Below are positions 50,864-59,834 of a stretch of DNA of 64,000 nt, one piece after another. Both the position numbers and the translations under genes were made by a program. Under the pieces are notes generated by a model that did not search any database, was not told the origin of the DNA, and saw only the letters and a list, made by a program, of their open reading frames with translations. The first letter of the stretch is position 1. Each line of letters begins with the position of its first letter. The DNA comes from CADCTB01 sp035494015 (GTDB lineage: Bacteria; Actinomycetota; Acidimicrobiia; Acidimicrobiales; AC-14): assembly GCA_035494015.1 (NCBI GenBank), contig DATJHJ010000058.1, forward strand, positions 1 through 64,000, given 5' to 3'.

Positions 50864-51513
50864 TGAGTGCTGCGGCTACCGGCGGCGGGGCCGACCCTAT
50901 TCGCGTCGTCATCTCCGACGACCACCAGCTGTTCCGCCGCGGCCTCAAGATGGTCCTCGAAGCCGAGGAGGACATCGAGGTGGTGGGCGAGGCGGCCGAC
51001 GGCCAGGAGGCGCTGGCCCGGGTCGAGGAGCTGGCCCCGGACCTGGTCCTCATGGACGTCCGCATGCCCCGCATGGGCGGGATCGAGGCCACCCGGGCCA
51101 TCCGCCAGCTGTTCCCGACCACCCGGATCATCGTCCTCACCGTCAGCGACGAGCAGGACGACCTGTACGGCGCGGTGAAGGCCGGGGCCAACGGGTACCT
51201 GCTGAAGGAGGTCTCGATCGAGGAGGTCGCCGACGCCGTCCGCAAGGTCTACGCCGGCGAGAGCCTGCTCTCCGCCGCCCTGGCCTCCCGCCTCCTGGCC
51301 GAGTTCTCGGCCCAGCCGAAGGCCCTGGAAGACCCGTCGACCTCGCCCCGGCTGACCGACCGGGAGGTGGCGGTGCTCAAGCAGGTCGCCCTCGGGCACG
51401 ACAACGCCTTCATCGCCGCCCAGCTCGGGCTGTCGGAGAGCACGGTGCGCAACCACGTCTCCAACATCCTGACCAAGCTGCAGCTGCGCTCCCAGATCGA
51501 GCCCGCCACCTGA
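50863..51513 (+). CDS. NarL/FixJ-family response regulator
   Basis: A 216-residue regulator. The receiver domain (~13-130) has acidic residues D19/D20, the phospho-acceptor D65 in LVLMDVRMPRMGG and K115 in GYLLKEVSIEE. The LuxR-type helix-turn-helix (~150-212) reads LTDREVAVLKQVALGHDNAFIAAQLGLSESTVRNHVSNILTKLQLRS. The protein stops soon after LQLRSQIEPAT, about ten residues earlier than most relatives. No histidine kinase is encoded nearby. GTG start shared with the hpf stop. Confidence 0.92.
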   Translation: MSAAATGGGADPIRVVISDDHQLFRRGLKMVLEAEEDIEVVGEAADGQEALARVEELAPDLVLMDVRMPRMGGIEATRAIRQLFPTTRIIVLTVSDEQDDLYGAVKAGANGYLLKEVSIEEVADAVRKVYAGESLLSAALASRLLAEFSAQPKALEDPSTSPRLTDREVAVLKQVALGHDNAFIAAQLGLSESTVRNHVSNILTKLQLRSQIEPAT

Positions 51514-52229
51514 GCGCGTTCAGAAGCCGGCTCCGGCCGTCGCCCACCCCTCGACAGACCTACACCGAGTGGCGCTGGCCGCCCTCCACGTCGTTCGCCC
51601 GCACCTTGCAGGCGGGCTACAAGAGCTTCGAGCACGTCGTGCTGCCCGAGGTCGACCCCGGCCCGGACGCCACCTACTTCTGGGCCCACCAGTTCCGCCT
51701 CATCGGCGGCGAGGGGGGCTACATCGGGCTGCAGACCAAGGGCAACCGGGCCGACGGGAGCCTGGGCAAGATGGCCATCTTCTCCATCTGGGACGCAGTG
51801 GAGGCCGAGGGACCGGGGACCACGCGCTTCGGTGGTGAGGGCACGGGGTGGAGCTGCCGCATTCCCTACCAGTGGCAGGCCGGGCGGGCGTACGGCTTGC
51901 GGGTGTACACCCCCGGGGGCGGGTGGTGGGCCGGCCTGATCCGGGACGAAGCGACCGGCGAGGTCCACGAGCTGGGGGGCATCCGGGTGCCGGGCCACTG
52001 GCGCAACCTGGACTCGTGGTCGGTCATGTGGACCGAGTGGTACGGCGGCCCGCTCGGCAGCTGCAACGACCTGCCCTACTCGAGCGTGGTCTTCGGCACC
52101 CCGACGGCCGAGGCCGGGGAGGTCAAGCCGGCGGGCTCCCACAGCCACTTCGGGGACGGCACGTGCGAGACGTCCAACATCGAAGCCCTCGCCGGGGGGG
52201 TCCGCCACCAGATGGGGATGCCCGCCTAG
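51510..52229 (+). CDS. Conserved-looking protein of unknown function, probable CTG start
   Basis: The frame is protein-like from about 51510 (SAFRSRLRPSPTPRQTYTEWRWPPSTSFARTLQAGYKSFEHVVLPEV) to the stop at 52229, but the first standard start is a TTG at 51606, which cuts off the TYTEWRWPP block. A CTG at 51510 overlaps the response-regulator stop (CTGA) exactly as GTGA/ATGA overlaps do elsewhere here. The body is Trp/Gly-rich and probably beta-sandwich (TYFWAHQFRLIGGEGGYIGLQTKG, VMWTEWYGGPLGSCNDLPYSSVVFG), suggesting a carbohydrate-binding-like fold. No signal peptide. Family not recognised. Confidence 0.65.
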   Translation: MSAFRSRLRPSPTPRQTYTEWRWPPSTSFARTLQAGYKSFEHVVLPEVDPGPDATYFWAHQFRLIGGEGGYIGLQTKGNRADGSLGKMAIFSIWDAVEAEGPGTTRFGGEGTGWSCRIPYQWQAGRAYGLRVYTPGGGWWAGLIRDEATGEVHELGGIRVPGHWRNLDSWSVMWTEWYGGPLGSCNDLPYSSVVFGTPTAEAGEVKPAGSHSHFGDGTCETSNIEALAGGVRHQMGMPA

Positions 52230-52241
52230 CCCCCGGTCCGG

Positions 52242-53891
52242 TCAGGCTTTGCGGCGCAGCAGCATGACGCCGGCCTGGTCGTAGACCACGTCGAAGTTGC
52301 CTCGGATGGTGTCGAACACCGCCTTGGGCTCGGGGTCGAGGCTGCTGGGGAGGAGGAGGTACTCGACCCGGTCGGCCTGGGGCAGGCGCTGGCCCTCCTG
52401 CTTGAACGTCCCCCAGTACGCGGCCTTGAAGGGCGTGGGGAACATGTACACCTCCTCCCGGTGGTCGATCTGCGGGAGCCAGCCGTAGTACGTCGAAACC
52501 ACGGCGTCGGCGGGCAGGAGGCGGGCGGCCTGGTGGAAGCTGGCGACCGTCGCCGACCGGGGATCGGCGATGAACGCCTCGTGGCGGCCCAGCGGGGTCG
52601 GCCCCCACAGGTAGGCGGTGACGAGCGAGGCGGCCAGCACCAGGCCGACCAGCTTCTGGCGGTCGGCGCGGGCCGGCCAGCGGGCCACCCCGTAGATGGT
52701 GGCCACCATGATCACCGGCAGGATGAGGGTGGTGTAGTGGTAGTGGATGTCGTACTGGTAGACGAACGTGCTGACCATGTTCGAGCCCAGGGCGGCGATG
52801 CCGATCAGCAGCACGCCGGGGGCGGCGAGGGCGACCAGCCCGAGGGGGACGAAGAGCTGCCAGGCGTACCAGAGGCGCTTGCCCGCGGTCATGTAGGCGA
52901 TAACCCGGCCCGGATGGGCAACCAGGGTGCGCAGGAAACCCACCGGGCCCCCGAAGGGGATGCGCCAGCCGTTCAGGGTGCCCACCCCGTTGAGGTGGGG
53001 CAGGATCACCTTCAGGGCGACGAGGGCGTACAGGAGCGACAGCCCGGACGTGAGCAGCCCGACCCGGCGGTCGTGCTTCACCGCCACGTAGATGCCGAGC
53101 GCGAAGGCGAAGAGGACAACGTCCTCCTTCACCATCAGGAGCAGGCCCAGGCAGACGAAGTAGCCGATCCACCGCTGCCTGGTCATGAACCACAGGAGGA
53201 ACAGGGCCAGGGGCACCTCGAAGACGTCGGGGTGGAAGTGCTCGAGGTTGGTCCAGCCCAGGGCGGGCTGGAGGAGGAAGGCGGCGGCCAGCAGGGCGGC
53301 CAGCATCTCGTCGCGCAGCTTGTCCCGGGCGATGAGGAAGGTGGGCAGGGCGCCCAGGCCGAGGGCGGCGGCCTGGCTGACGAGCAGGACGCCGGCGGAG
53401 GGGAGCAGCCAGTAGACGGGGACGAGGGGCAGGAGGATGAACGAGGTGTGGTCGCCGAACAGCTGGCGGCCCATGACCGTGACGAACGGGCTCTTGAACT
53501 TGCTGAGCAGCCAGAGGCCCTGGTCGTAGATGCCGAAATCGAAGGCGTAGGTGCCGAAGCCACGGTGGTTGCGGACCGTCCAGAAGCTGAACAGGGCGAT
53601 GTAGCCGGCCATGACGGCCACGAGGAGGTAGCGGGCCCAGCGGTCGGCTCGGATCGGCTCGGCACCGGGCAGGACCGGGAACGCGGCCGATCGCCGGCGG
53701 CCCAGGAAGGGCAGCGACCGCGGTCCGGGCAGGGTCGGGGCGGCGCCGAACAGCGCCAGTTGCTGGGGCGCATCCCGGGGCCGGTCCGCCAGCGCCCGCA
53801 GCCGGCGGAGGCCGCGGACCAGGCCGCCGAGGTCGATCGGAGTCCGGTCTTCGTCGGGTGCCGGCCGTACGGCCCTGTCGATCTCCGCCAC
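52242..53891 (-). CDS. DUF2079 polytopic membrane protein
   Basis: A 549-residue membrane protein with a cytoplasmic N-terminal stretch (~1-82) and about ten helices. DUF2079 hallmarks: RNHRGFGTYAFDFGIYDQGLWLLSKFKSPF, LFGDHTSFILLPLVPVYWLLPS and LGWTNLEHFHPDVFEVPLALFLLWFM. The family is thought to be GT-C-like. The C-terminal ~110 residues form an extracytoplasmic domain (LPADAVVSTYYGWLPQIDHREEVYMFP). GTG start. Convergent with the preceding unknown gene and divergent from secA. Confidence 0.88.
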   Translation of the reverse strand: MAEIDRAVRPAPDEDRTPIDLGGLVRGLRRLRALADRPRDAPQQLALFGAAPTLPGPRSLPFLGRRRSAAFPVLPGAEPIRADRWARYLLVAVMAGYIALFSFWTVRNHRGFGTYAFDFGIYDQGLWLLSKFKSPFVTVMGRQLFGDHTSFILLPLVPVYWLLPSAGVLLVSQAAALGLGALPTFLIARDKLRDEMLAALLAAAFLLQPALGWTNLEHFHPDVFEVPLALFLLWFMTRQRWIGYFVCLGLLLMVKEDVVLFAFALGIYVAVKHDRRVGLLTSGLSLLYALVALKVILPHLNGVGTLNGWRIPFGGPVGFLRTLVAHPGRVIAYMTAGKRLWYAWQLFVPLGLVALAAPGVLLIGIAALGSNMVSTFVYQYDIHYHYTTLILPVIMVATIYGVARWPARADRQKLVGLVLAASLVTAYLWGPTPLGRHEAFIADPRSATVASFHQAARLLPADAVVSTYYGWLPQIDHREEVYMFPTPFKAAYWGTFKQEGQRLPQADRVEYLLLPSSLDPEPKAVFDTIRGNFDVVYDQAGVMLLRRKA

Positions 53892-53990
53892 CGCCGCATT
53901 CTGCCCCGAGCGAGCGGTGGCGGCCCGTCATCGGCGGCCGGGAACCCCGGATCCGGGGGCCTGACCGGCGGCTGTGGGGGCGCTCGCCGG

Positions 53991-53996
53991 TACACT
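53991..53996 (+). promoter_or_regulatory. -10-like TACACT of secA
   Basis: TACACT ends seven bases before the secA ATG, with GGAGG directly between. A near-leaderless secA transcript is implied. Confidence 0.45.
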
Positions 53997-54003
53997 GGAG
54001 GCC

Positions 54004-56742
54004 ATGTCGATCCTGACCAAGGTCCTGCGCGCCGGCGAGGGCAAGAAGCTCAAGGCCCTGCAGACGTTGGTGCCCGACATCAACGCCCTGGAACCCGAGA
54101 TCCAGGCCCTGTCGGACGACGACCTGCGTCACAAGACGGTGGAGTTCCGGGAGCGCCTGGACGGCCTGGAGGGCGACGCCCTCGACGACGCCCTGAACGA
54201 CCTGCTGCTGGAGGCGTTCGCCGTGACCCGCGAGGCGGCCCGGCGGGTCATCGGCCAGCGCCACTACGACGTCCAGCTCATGGGCGGGGCCGCCCTGCAC
54301 TTCGGCTGGATCGCCGAGATGAAGACCGGTGAGGGCAAGACGCTGGTCTCCAGCCTGCCCGTGTACCTGAACGGCCTGTCCGGCCGCGGCGTCCACGTCA
54401 TCACCGTCAACGACTACCTGGCCAAGCGGGACTCGGAGTGGATGGGCCGGATCCACCGCTGGATGGGGCTCGACGTGGGCCTGCGGGTGGCCGAGATCGA
54501 CGACTTCGACCTCAAGCGCCAGGCCTACGCCTGCGCCATCACCTACGGGACCAACAACCAGTTCGGGTTCGACTACCTGTACGACAACATGGCCATGTCC
54601 AAGGACCAGATGGTCCAGCGGGGCCACCAGTACGCCATCGTCGACGAGGTGGACTCGATCCTGGTCGACGAGGCCCGGACCCCGCTCATCATCAGCGGCC
54701 AGGTCCAGGACGCCGCCGCCCTGTACTACAAGTTCGCCGGCATCGTGCGCACCCTGACCCGGGACATGGACTACGAGGTGGACGAGGAGAAGCGCACCGT
54801 CGTCCCCCTCGAGCCCGGCATCGAGAAGGTGGAGCGCTCCCTCGGCGTGCAGAACCTGTACGACGAGCTGTCGTCCAACTACGTCCACCAGCTGCTCGCC
54901 GCCCTGCGGGCCAAGGAGCTGTACAAGCGGGACGTCGACTACGTCGTGCAGCACGGCGAGGTCAAGATCGTCGACGAGTTCACCGGCCGCATCCTGGAGG
55001 GCCGGCGGTGGTCCGAGGGGCTGCACCAGGCGGTGGAGGCCAAGGAGCGGGTCCGGATCAAGTCCGAGAACCAGACGCTGGCCACCATCACCCTGCAGAA
55101 CTACTTCCGCATGTACAAGAAGCTCGCCGGCATGACGGGCACGGCGGAGACCGAGGCGGCCGAGTTCGCCCACACCTACGACCTGCCGGTCGTGCCCATC
55201 CCCACCCACCGGACCATGATCCGGATCGACCAGCCCGACCTCGTGTACAAGACCGAGGAGGCCAAGTTCAACGCCGTGGTCGACGACTTGGTGGAGCGGT
55301 ACGAGACCGGCCAGCCCGTCCTGGTCGGCACCGTCTCCGTCGAGAAGTCCGAGCGCCTGTCGCGGCTGCTGGACAAGAAGGGCGTGGCCCACGCGGTGCT
55401 GAACGCCAAGCACCACGAGCGGGAGGCCACCATCGTGGCCCAGGCCGGGCGGCTCCACACGGTGACGGTCGCCACCAACATGGCCGGTCGCGGGGTCGAC
55501 ATCATCCTCGGCGGCTACCCCCAGGGCCTGGCCGAGGTCGACGTCCAGGCCGAGGGCCTGCTCCTCGACTCCGAGGAGGGCCAGGCCCGCTACCAGGAGC
55601 TGTTCGCCAAGTACTCCGAGGAGTGCTCGGCCGAGGGCGAGAAGGTCCGCAGCCTTGGCGGCCTCTACGTGCTGGGCACGGAGCGCCACGAGAGCCGCCG
55701 GATCGACAACCAGCTGCGGGGCCGGGCCGGGCGCCAGGGGGACCCGGGCGAGAGCCGGTTCTACCTGTCGCTTGAAGACGAGCTGATGCGCCTGTTCGCC
55801 ACCGGCGCCATGAGCTGGGTGATGGGCAAGGCCCTCCCCGACGACGTGCCCATCGAGGCCAAGATGGTCACCAAGGCCATCGAGAAGGCGCAGGGGACGG
55901 TGGAGTCCCGCAACGCCGAGATCCGCAAGGACGTCCTCAAGTACGACGAGGTCATGAACGAGCAGCGCAAGGTCGTGTACCGGCGCCGCCAGCAGATCCT
56001 CGAAGGGGCCGACCTGCGCGAGGAGGCCCTCGAGCACCTCAAGACCGTCATCGGCCGCGAGGTGACCATCTTCTGCCCCAACGACTTCGCCGAGGACTGG
56101 AACCTGGAGAACCTGGTCCACGACGTCAGCGCCTACTACCCGACCGCGTTCACCGTCGAGGAGCTGGCCGAGGCCAAGAGCGCCGAGCAGATCCGCGAGA
56201 GCCTGGTCAACGAGGCCGTCGAGTACTACCAGCAGCGCGAGGAGTCGCTCGGCCCCGACGTCATGCGGGAGATCGAGCGCCGGGTGATGCTCTCCATCAT
56301 CGACCAGCGCTGGCGCGAGCACCTGTACGAGATGGACTACCTGCAAGAGGGCATCAACCTGCGGGCCATGGGCCAGCGCGACCCCCTCACCGAGTGGCAG
56401 CGCGAGGGCTACGACATGTTCGGCCAGATGATCGACGCCATCTCGGACGACTTCATCCGCTACGTGATGCACCTGGACGTGGTCGTGGAACCGTCGGCCC
56501 AGCCCGACGTCCGCAACGTCCAGACCTCGGGGCCCGAGGATCCGTCCACCGCGGGGGCCGGCAACGGCATGCAGCTGGCGGCCCAGCGCCAGGCGTCCGA
56601 GGACGGCGAGGCCGCTCCGGCGGCCGCGCCCGAGGAGGTCACCCAGGCGCCGGTCGTCAAGGGTGAGCACGAGAAGTTGGGGCGGAACGAGAAGTGCTGG
56701 TGCGGGTCGGGCAAGAAGTTCAAGGTCTGTCACGGAAAGTGA
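54004..56742 (+). CDS. secA: Preprotein translocase ATPase SecA
   Basis: A 912-residue motor that drives proteins through SecYEG. Walker A is MKTGEGKT at 106-113, with DEVDSILVDEARTPLIISG as the second motif and ATNMAGRGVDIILGG as a helicase-like motif. RGRAGRQGDPGESRFYLSLEDELMRLF and the helical scaffold follow. The C-terminal tail has a disordered linker and the SEC-C zinc motif NEKCWCGSGKKFKVCHGK (C-x-C-x8-CH), which binds SecB or ribosomes. The ATG at 54004 is chosen over an upstream in-frame GTG at 53974. Confidence 0.97.
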   Translation: MSILTKVLRAGEGKKLKALQTLVPDINALEPEIQALSDDDLRHKTVEFRERLDGLEGDALDDALNDLLLEAFAVTREAARRVIGQRHYDVQLMGGAALHFGWIAEMKTGEGKTLVSSLPVYLNGLSGRGVHVITVNDYLAKRDSEWMGRIHRWMGLDVGLRVAEIDDFDLKRQAYACAITYGTNNQFGFDYLYDNMAMSKDQMVQRGHQYAIVDEVDSILVDEARTPLIISGQVQDAAALYYKFAGIVRTLTRDMDYEVDEEKRTVVPLEPGIEKVERSLGVQNLYDELSSNYVHQLLAALRAKELYKRDVDYVVQHGEVKIVDEFTGRILEGRRWSEGLHQAVEAKERVRIKSENQTLATITLQNYFRMYKKLAGMTGTAETEAAEFAHTYDLPVVPIPTHRTMIRIDQPDLVYKTEEAKFNAVVDDLVERYETGQPVLVGTVSVEKSERLSRLLDKKGVAHAVLNAKHHEREATIVAQAGRLHTVTVATNMAGRGVDIILGGYPQGLAEVDVQAEGLLLDSEEGQARYQELFAKYSEECSAEGEKVRSLGGLYVLGTERHESRRIDNQLRGRAGRQGDPGESRFYLSLEDELMRLFATGAMSWVMGKALPDDVPIEAKMVTKAIEKAQGTVESRNAEIRKDVLKYDEVMNEQRKVVYRRRQQILEGADLREEALEHLKTVIGREVTIFCPNDFAEDWNLENLVHDVSAYYPTAFTVEELAEAKSAEQIRESLVNEAVEYYQQREESLGPDVMREIERRVMLSIIDQRWREHLYEMDYLQEGINLRAMGQRDPLTEWQREGYDMFGQMIDAISDDFIRYVMHLDVVVEPSAQPDVRNVQTSGPEDPSTAGAGNGMQLAAQRQASEDGEAAPAAAPEEVTQAPVVKGEHEKLGRNEKCWCGSGKKFKVCHGK

Positions 56743-56780
56743 TCGCGCCCCCGGCGACGGGGCCTGTCCCTCACGGCTCC

Positions 56781-56814
56781 TCCCCACCCCCTCGCTGGCG
56801 CTCGGGGGCGGGGA
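56781..56814 (+). terminator. GC-rich stem-loop after secA
   Basis: TCCCCACCCCC (56781-56791) pairs with GGGGGCGGGGA (56804-56814) with one A-C mismatch around a 12-base loop. Thirty-eight bases past the secA stop; a probable terminator between secA and prfB. Confidence 0.55.
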
Positions 56815-56863
56815 CCCCTCCGTACGGGCCACCCGTCGCCTCTGCTCCTAGTGACGGTCGCTA

Positions 56864-57970
56864 GTGCGCGACCTGTCGGCTGAGCTGTCGGAGTTGCATC
56901 GGCGGCTCTCTGAATCGTCGAAGGATTTTGGGCTGGATGGGAAGCGGGCTCGGCTGCTTGAGCTGGAGAAGTTGGCTTCGGAGCCGTCGCTTTGGGACGA
57001 CCCCAATCAGGCGCGGAAGGTGACGTCGGAGCTGGCGCTCGTGAAGGACGACATCGATCTGCTCGATGGGCTGGAGCGGCGGCTCTCCGATGTGGAGACG
57101 CTCTACGAGCTGGCCCGGGAGGAGTCGGATGACTCGGTCGAGGGGGAGGTGCTGGCCGGCGTCGCCTCGCTCACGCGGGAGTTCGACGCGCTCGAGCTGC
57201 GGTCGTTGTACTCGGGGGAGCACGACGAGCTCGATGCGGTGTGCGAGGTCCACTCCGGTGCCGGGGGGACCGACGCCCAGGACTGGGCCGAGATGTTGTT
57301 GCGGATGTACCTGCGGTGGGCGGAGCGGCGGGGGTTCTCGGTCGAGCTGGAGGAGGTGACGGCCGGGCAGGAGGCGGGGATCACCTCGGCCACCTTCATC
57401 GTGAAGGGGCGGTACGCGTACGGGCTGCTGCTGGCCGAGAAGGGGGTGCACCGGCTGGTGCGCATCTCGCCGTTCGACGCCCAGGCCCGGCGCCACACCG
57501 CCTTTGCGTCCTTCGAAGCGGTCCCGTTCCTGGAGGACGCCACCGACGAGGTGGCCATCGACGAGAAGGATCTGCGGATCGACACGTACCGGTCGTCGGG
57601 CGCCGGGGGCCAGCACGTGAACGTGACCGACTCGGCGGTGCGCATCACCCACCTCCCGACGGGCATCGTGGTGTCCTGCCAGAACCAGCGCAGCCAGCAC
57701 CAGAACAAGGACGTGGCCATGAAGATCCTGGGCGCCAAGCTGGCCGAGAAGGCCCGCCAGGACCGCCAGCGGGAGCTGGACGAGATCGCCGGCGAGCAGC
57801 GCGAAGTGGCCTGGGGCAGCCAGATCCGGTCGTACGTCCTGCAGCCCTACCAGATGGTGAAAGACCTGCGTACCGGCCACGAGTCGGGCAACGTGGACGC
57901 CGTGCTCGACGGGGACCTCGACGGCTTCATGGAGGCCTACCTGCGCTGGCGCAAGCGGCCGGCGGCGTAA
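56864..57970 (+). CDS. prfB: Peptide chain release factor 2
   Basis: A 368-residue class-1 release factor recognising UGA and UAA. The anticodon tripeptide SPF is at 202-204 and the catalytic GGQ at 248-250. The frame is continuous, so the autoregulatory +1 frameshift of E. coli prfB is absent. GTG start. The first ~500 bases use T- and G-ending codons (CAT, GAT, TTT, GCT, TCT, TTG) far more than neighbouring genes, and the last ~600 bases return to the usual C-ending style, as if the 5' part had a different history. Followed by ftsE, as in many actinobacteria. Confidence 0.95.
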   Translation: MRDLSAELSELHRRLSESSKDFGLDGKRARLLELEKLASEPSLWDDPNQARKVTSELALVKDDIDLLDGLERRLSDVETLYELAREESDDSVEGEVLAGVASLTREFDALELRSLYSGEHDELDAVCEVHSGAGGTDAQDWAEMLLRMYLRWAERRGFSVELEEVTAGQEAGITSATFIVKGRYAYGLLLAEKGVHRLVRISPFDAQARRHTAFASFEAVPFLEDATDEVAIDEKDLRIDTYRSSGAGGQHVNVTDSAVRITHLPTGIVVSCQNQRSQHQNKDVAMKILGAKLAEKARQDRQRELDEIAGEQREVAWGSQIRSYVLQPYQMVKDLRTGHESGNVDAVLDGDLDGFMEAYLRWRKRPAA

Positions 57971-58114
57971 CCTTCTGTCTCCCCGCGCAGTCATAGGTCG
58001 CCGGCGGTACTGGCGCCGGACAGGCACCGTCGTTAAGCTGCCCCCCGTGCTTCCTGCCAGCCATGGCGTGGGGCCCCGGGGGGGGAGTCGCACGGACCCG
58101 AGGACGACTCGCGG

Positions 58115-58801
58115 ATGATCCGTCTCCGTAACGTCAGCAAGACCTACAAGGGCAACGTCGTGGCGCTGAAGGATCTGTCGCTCGACGTGGCCAAGCAGGA
58201 GTTCGTGTTCGTGGTCGGGCCCACGGGTTCCGGCAAGTCGACGCTGATCCGCCTGCTCATCAAGGAGGAGAAGCCGGACAACGGCCGCATCTGGGTGGCC
58301 GGCAAGGACATCGGCCAGCTCAGCTCCTGGAAGGTCCCGCTGCTGCGGCGCAACATCGGCTGCGTGTTCCAGGACTTCAAGCTGCTGCCCAACAAGACGG
58401 CGTACGAGAACGTGGCCTTCGCCCTGGAGGTCATCGGCCGGCCCGCCCACGTCGTCCGCCAGCAGGTGCCGCAGGTGCTCGACCTGGTCGGGCTGACCAA
58501 GAAGCGGGACCACTTCCCCAACGAGATGTCCGGTGGCGAGCAGCAGCGGGTGTCCATCGCCCGGGCTTTCGTGAACCGGCCGCTGATCCTGCTGGCCGAC
58601 GAGCCCACCGGGAACCTGGACCCCAGCACGTCGGTCGGGATCATGCGCCTGCTCGACCGCATCAACCGCACCGGTACGACCGTGGTGATGTCGACCCACG
58701 ACTCGTCCATCGTCGACACCATGCGTCGCCGCGTCATCGAGCTCGACCGCGGCGTCCTGGTGAGAGACCAAGCCCGCGGCGTCTACGGAGCCTTTACATG
58801 A
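58115..58801 (+). CDS. ftsE: Cell-division ABC ATPase FtsE
   Basis: A 228-residue ABC ATPase that with FtsX controls peptidoglycan hydrolases at the septum. Walker A VGPTGSGKST, the Q-loop CVFQDFKLLPNKTAYENVAFALEV, signature MSGGEQQRVSIARA, Walker B LILLADEPTGNLDP and the H-loop MSTHDSSIV are complete. The ATG at 58115 is used. Structured repeat B copy 3 starts directly at its stop and separates it from ftsX. Confidence 0.95.
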   Translation: MIRLRNVSKTYKGNVVALKDLSLDVAKQEFVFVVGPTGSGKSTLIRLLIKEEKPDNGRIWVAGKDIGQLSSWKVPLLRRNIGCVFQDFKLLPNKTAYENVAFALEVIGRPAHVVRQQVPQVLDLVGLTKKRDHFPNEMSGGEQQRVSIARAFVNRPLILLADEPTGNLDPSTSVGIMRLLDRINRTGTTVVMSTHDSSIVDTMRRRVIELDRGVLVRDQARGVYGAFT

Positions 58802-58878
58802 CAGCGGGCACCCGGATGCTTCGCATCGCGCCCGCTGTGTGCGGCGGGGCCCCAACCCCGCCGCCGCAGCCGGCACCG
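58802..58878 (+). repeat. Structured repeat B, copy 3 (between ftsE and ftsX)
   Basis: AGCGGGC/GCCCGCT encloses GATGC-TTC-GCATC, and GCGGCGGGG-6 nt-CCCCGCCGC follows. Compared with copy 1 the bases of all three stems have changed on both sides so that pairing is preserved. It lies inside a co-directional division operon, so it may act as an RNA element in the ftsE-ftsX transcript. Confidence 0.75.
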
Positions 58879-58896
58879 TCAGAGGAGCGCTAGCTC

Positions 58897-59790
58897 ATGG
58901 CTCTCAACGTCGAGTACGTCTTCCGCGAGACCGTGTCGAACCTGCGGCGCAACGTTTCCATGGCCTCGGCCGCCCTGCTCACCGTCGCCGTCTCCCTGAC
59001 CCTCGTCGGCGGGGCCCTGCTGGTCAAGCGGGGGGTGGACCGGGCCACGGTCCAGTGGAAGGGCAACGTGGAGCTGTCGATCTTCATGAAGCCCGACGCG
59101 GCCCAGAGCGAGTCGGACGCCGTCGACCGGCAGCTGAAGAGCATGCCCGAGGTCAAGAGCTACCGGTACGTGAGCAAGCCGGAGGCGTTCGAGGAGTTCA
59201 AGAAGATCTTCGCCAACGAGCCCGACGTCCGGGACAGCCTCACCGTCGACCAGATTCCCCCGTCCTATCGCGTCGTGCCTCGGGAGGCCGAGCAGACCAA
59301 GGTCATCGGCCAACGCTTCGACGACACCGCCGGCGTGTTCCGCGTCAGCTACGCCAAGGAGGAGGTCGACGCCCTGGTGTCGGTCACCAGCTTCCTCCAG
59401 ATCATGCTCTGGGCCATCGCCGCCGTCCTGCTGGCCGCGGCCTCCCTGCTCATCCTGAACACCATCCGCATGGCCATCTTCGCCCGGCGCCGGGAGGTGG
59501 CGGTCATGAAGCTGGTCGGGGCCACCAACTGGTTCATCCGGGTCCCCTTCATGCTCGAGGGGCTGCTCCAGGGGCTGATCGGCGCCGCCCTGGCGTTCGC
59601 CGTGGTCTGGGTCGGTCGGGATGTCATCCAGAGCCGCATCGCCGGCGCCCGCAACGACATCCAGCTGTTCAAGCAGTTCCTCGTCACCGGCTCAGACGTC
59701 ACGGGGACCGGCATCCTGCTGCTGGTCGTCGGCGTGGTCGTCGGGACGGTCGGCTCGGCCCTGGCCGTGAGCCGCTTCCTCGACGTCTAA
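58897..59790 (+). CDS. ftsX: Cell-division membrane protein FtsX
   Basis: A 297-residue permease-like protein: N-terminal helix (~22-42, SMASAALLTVAVSLTLVGGALLV) and an extracellular domain (~45-165, ELSIFMKPDAAQSESDAVDRQL...). Three further helices follow (~168-195, ~220-240, ~268-290) with the FtsX motif RRREVAVMKLVGATNWFIRVPFMLEGLLQGLIGA. The outer domain should contact a periplasmic/extracellular hydrolase, most likely the next gene product. GAGGAG lies 11 bases upstream of the ATG. Confidence 0.95.
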   Translation: MALNVEYVFRETVSNLRRNVSMASAALLTVAVSLTLVGGALLVKRGVDRATVQWKGNVELSIFMKPDAAQSESDAVDRQLKSMPEVKSYRYVSKPEAFEEFKKIFANEPDVRDSLTVDQIPPSYRVVPREAEQTKVIGQRFDDTAGVFRVSYAKEEVDALVSVTSFLQIMLWAIAAVLLAAASLLILNTIRMAIFARRREVAVMKLVGATNWFIRVPFMLEGLLQGLIGAALAFAVVWVGRDVIQSRIAGARNDIQLFKQFLVTGSDVTGTGILLLVVGVVVGTVGSALAVSRFLDV

Positions 59791-59834
59791 CCGGCCCAGT
59801 TGCTGCTGGTGCTGATGTTGTTTGTGTTGCTACC

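Noticed and set aside
52123..56832. 1569-codon minus-strand frame opposite secA
   Set aside because: Antisense shadow of secA joined to another frame of the DUF2079 gene; composition is not protein-like.
56864..56960. Programmed frameshift in prfB
   Set aside because: The reading frame is continuous from the GTG and no CTTTGAC-type slippery site is present.
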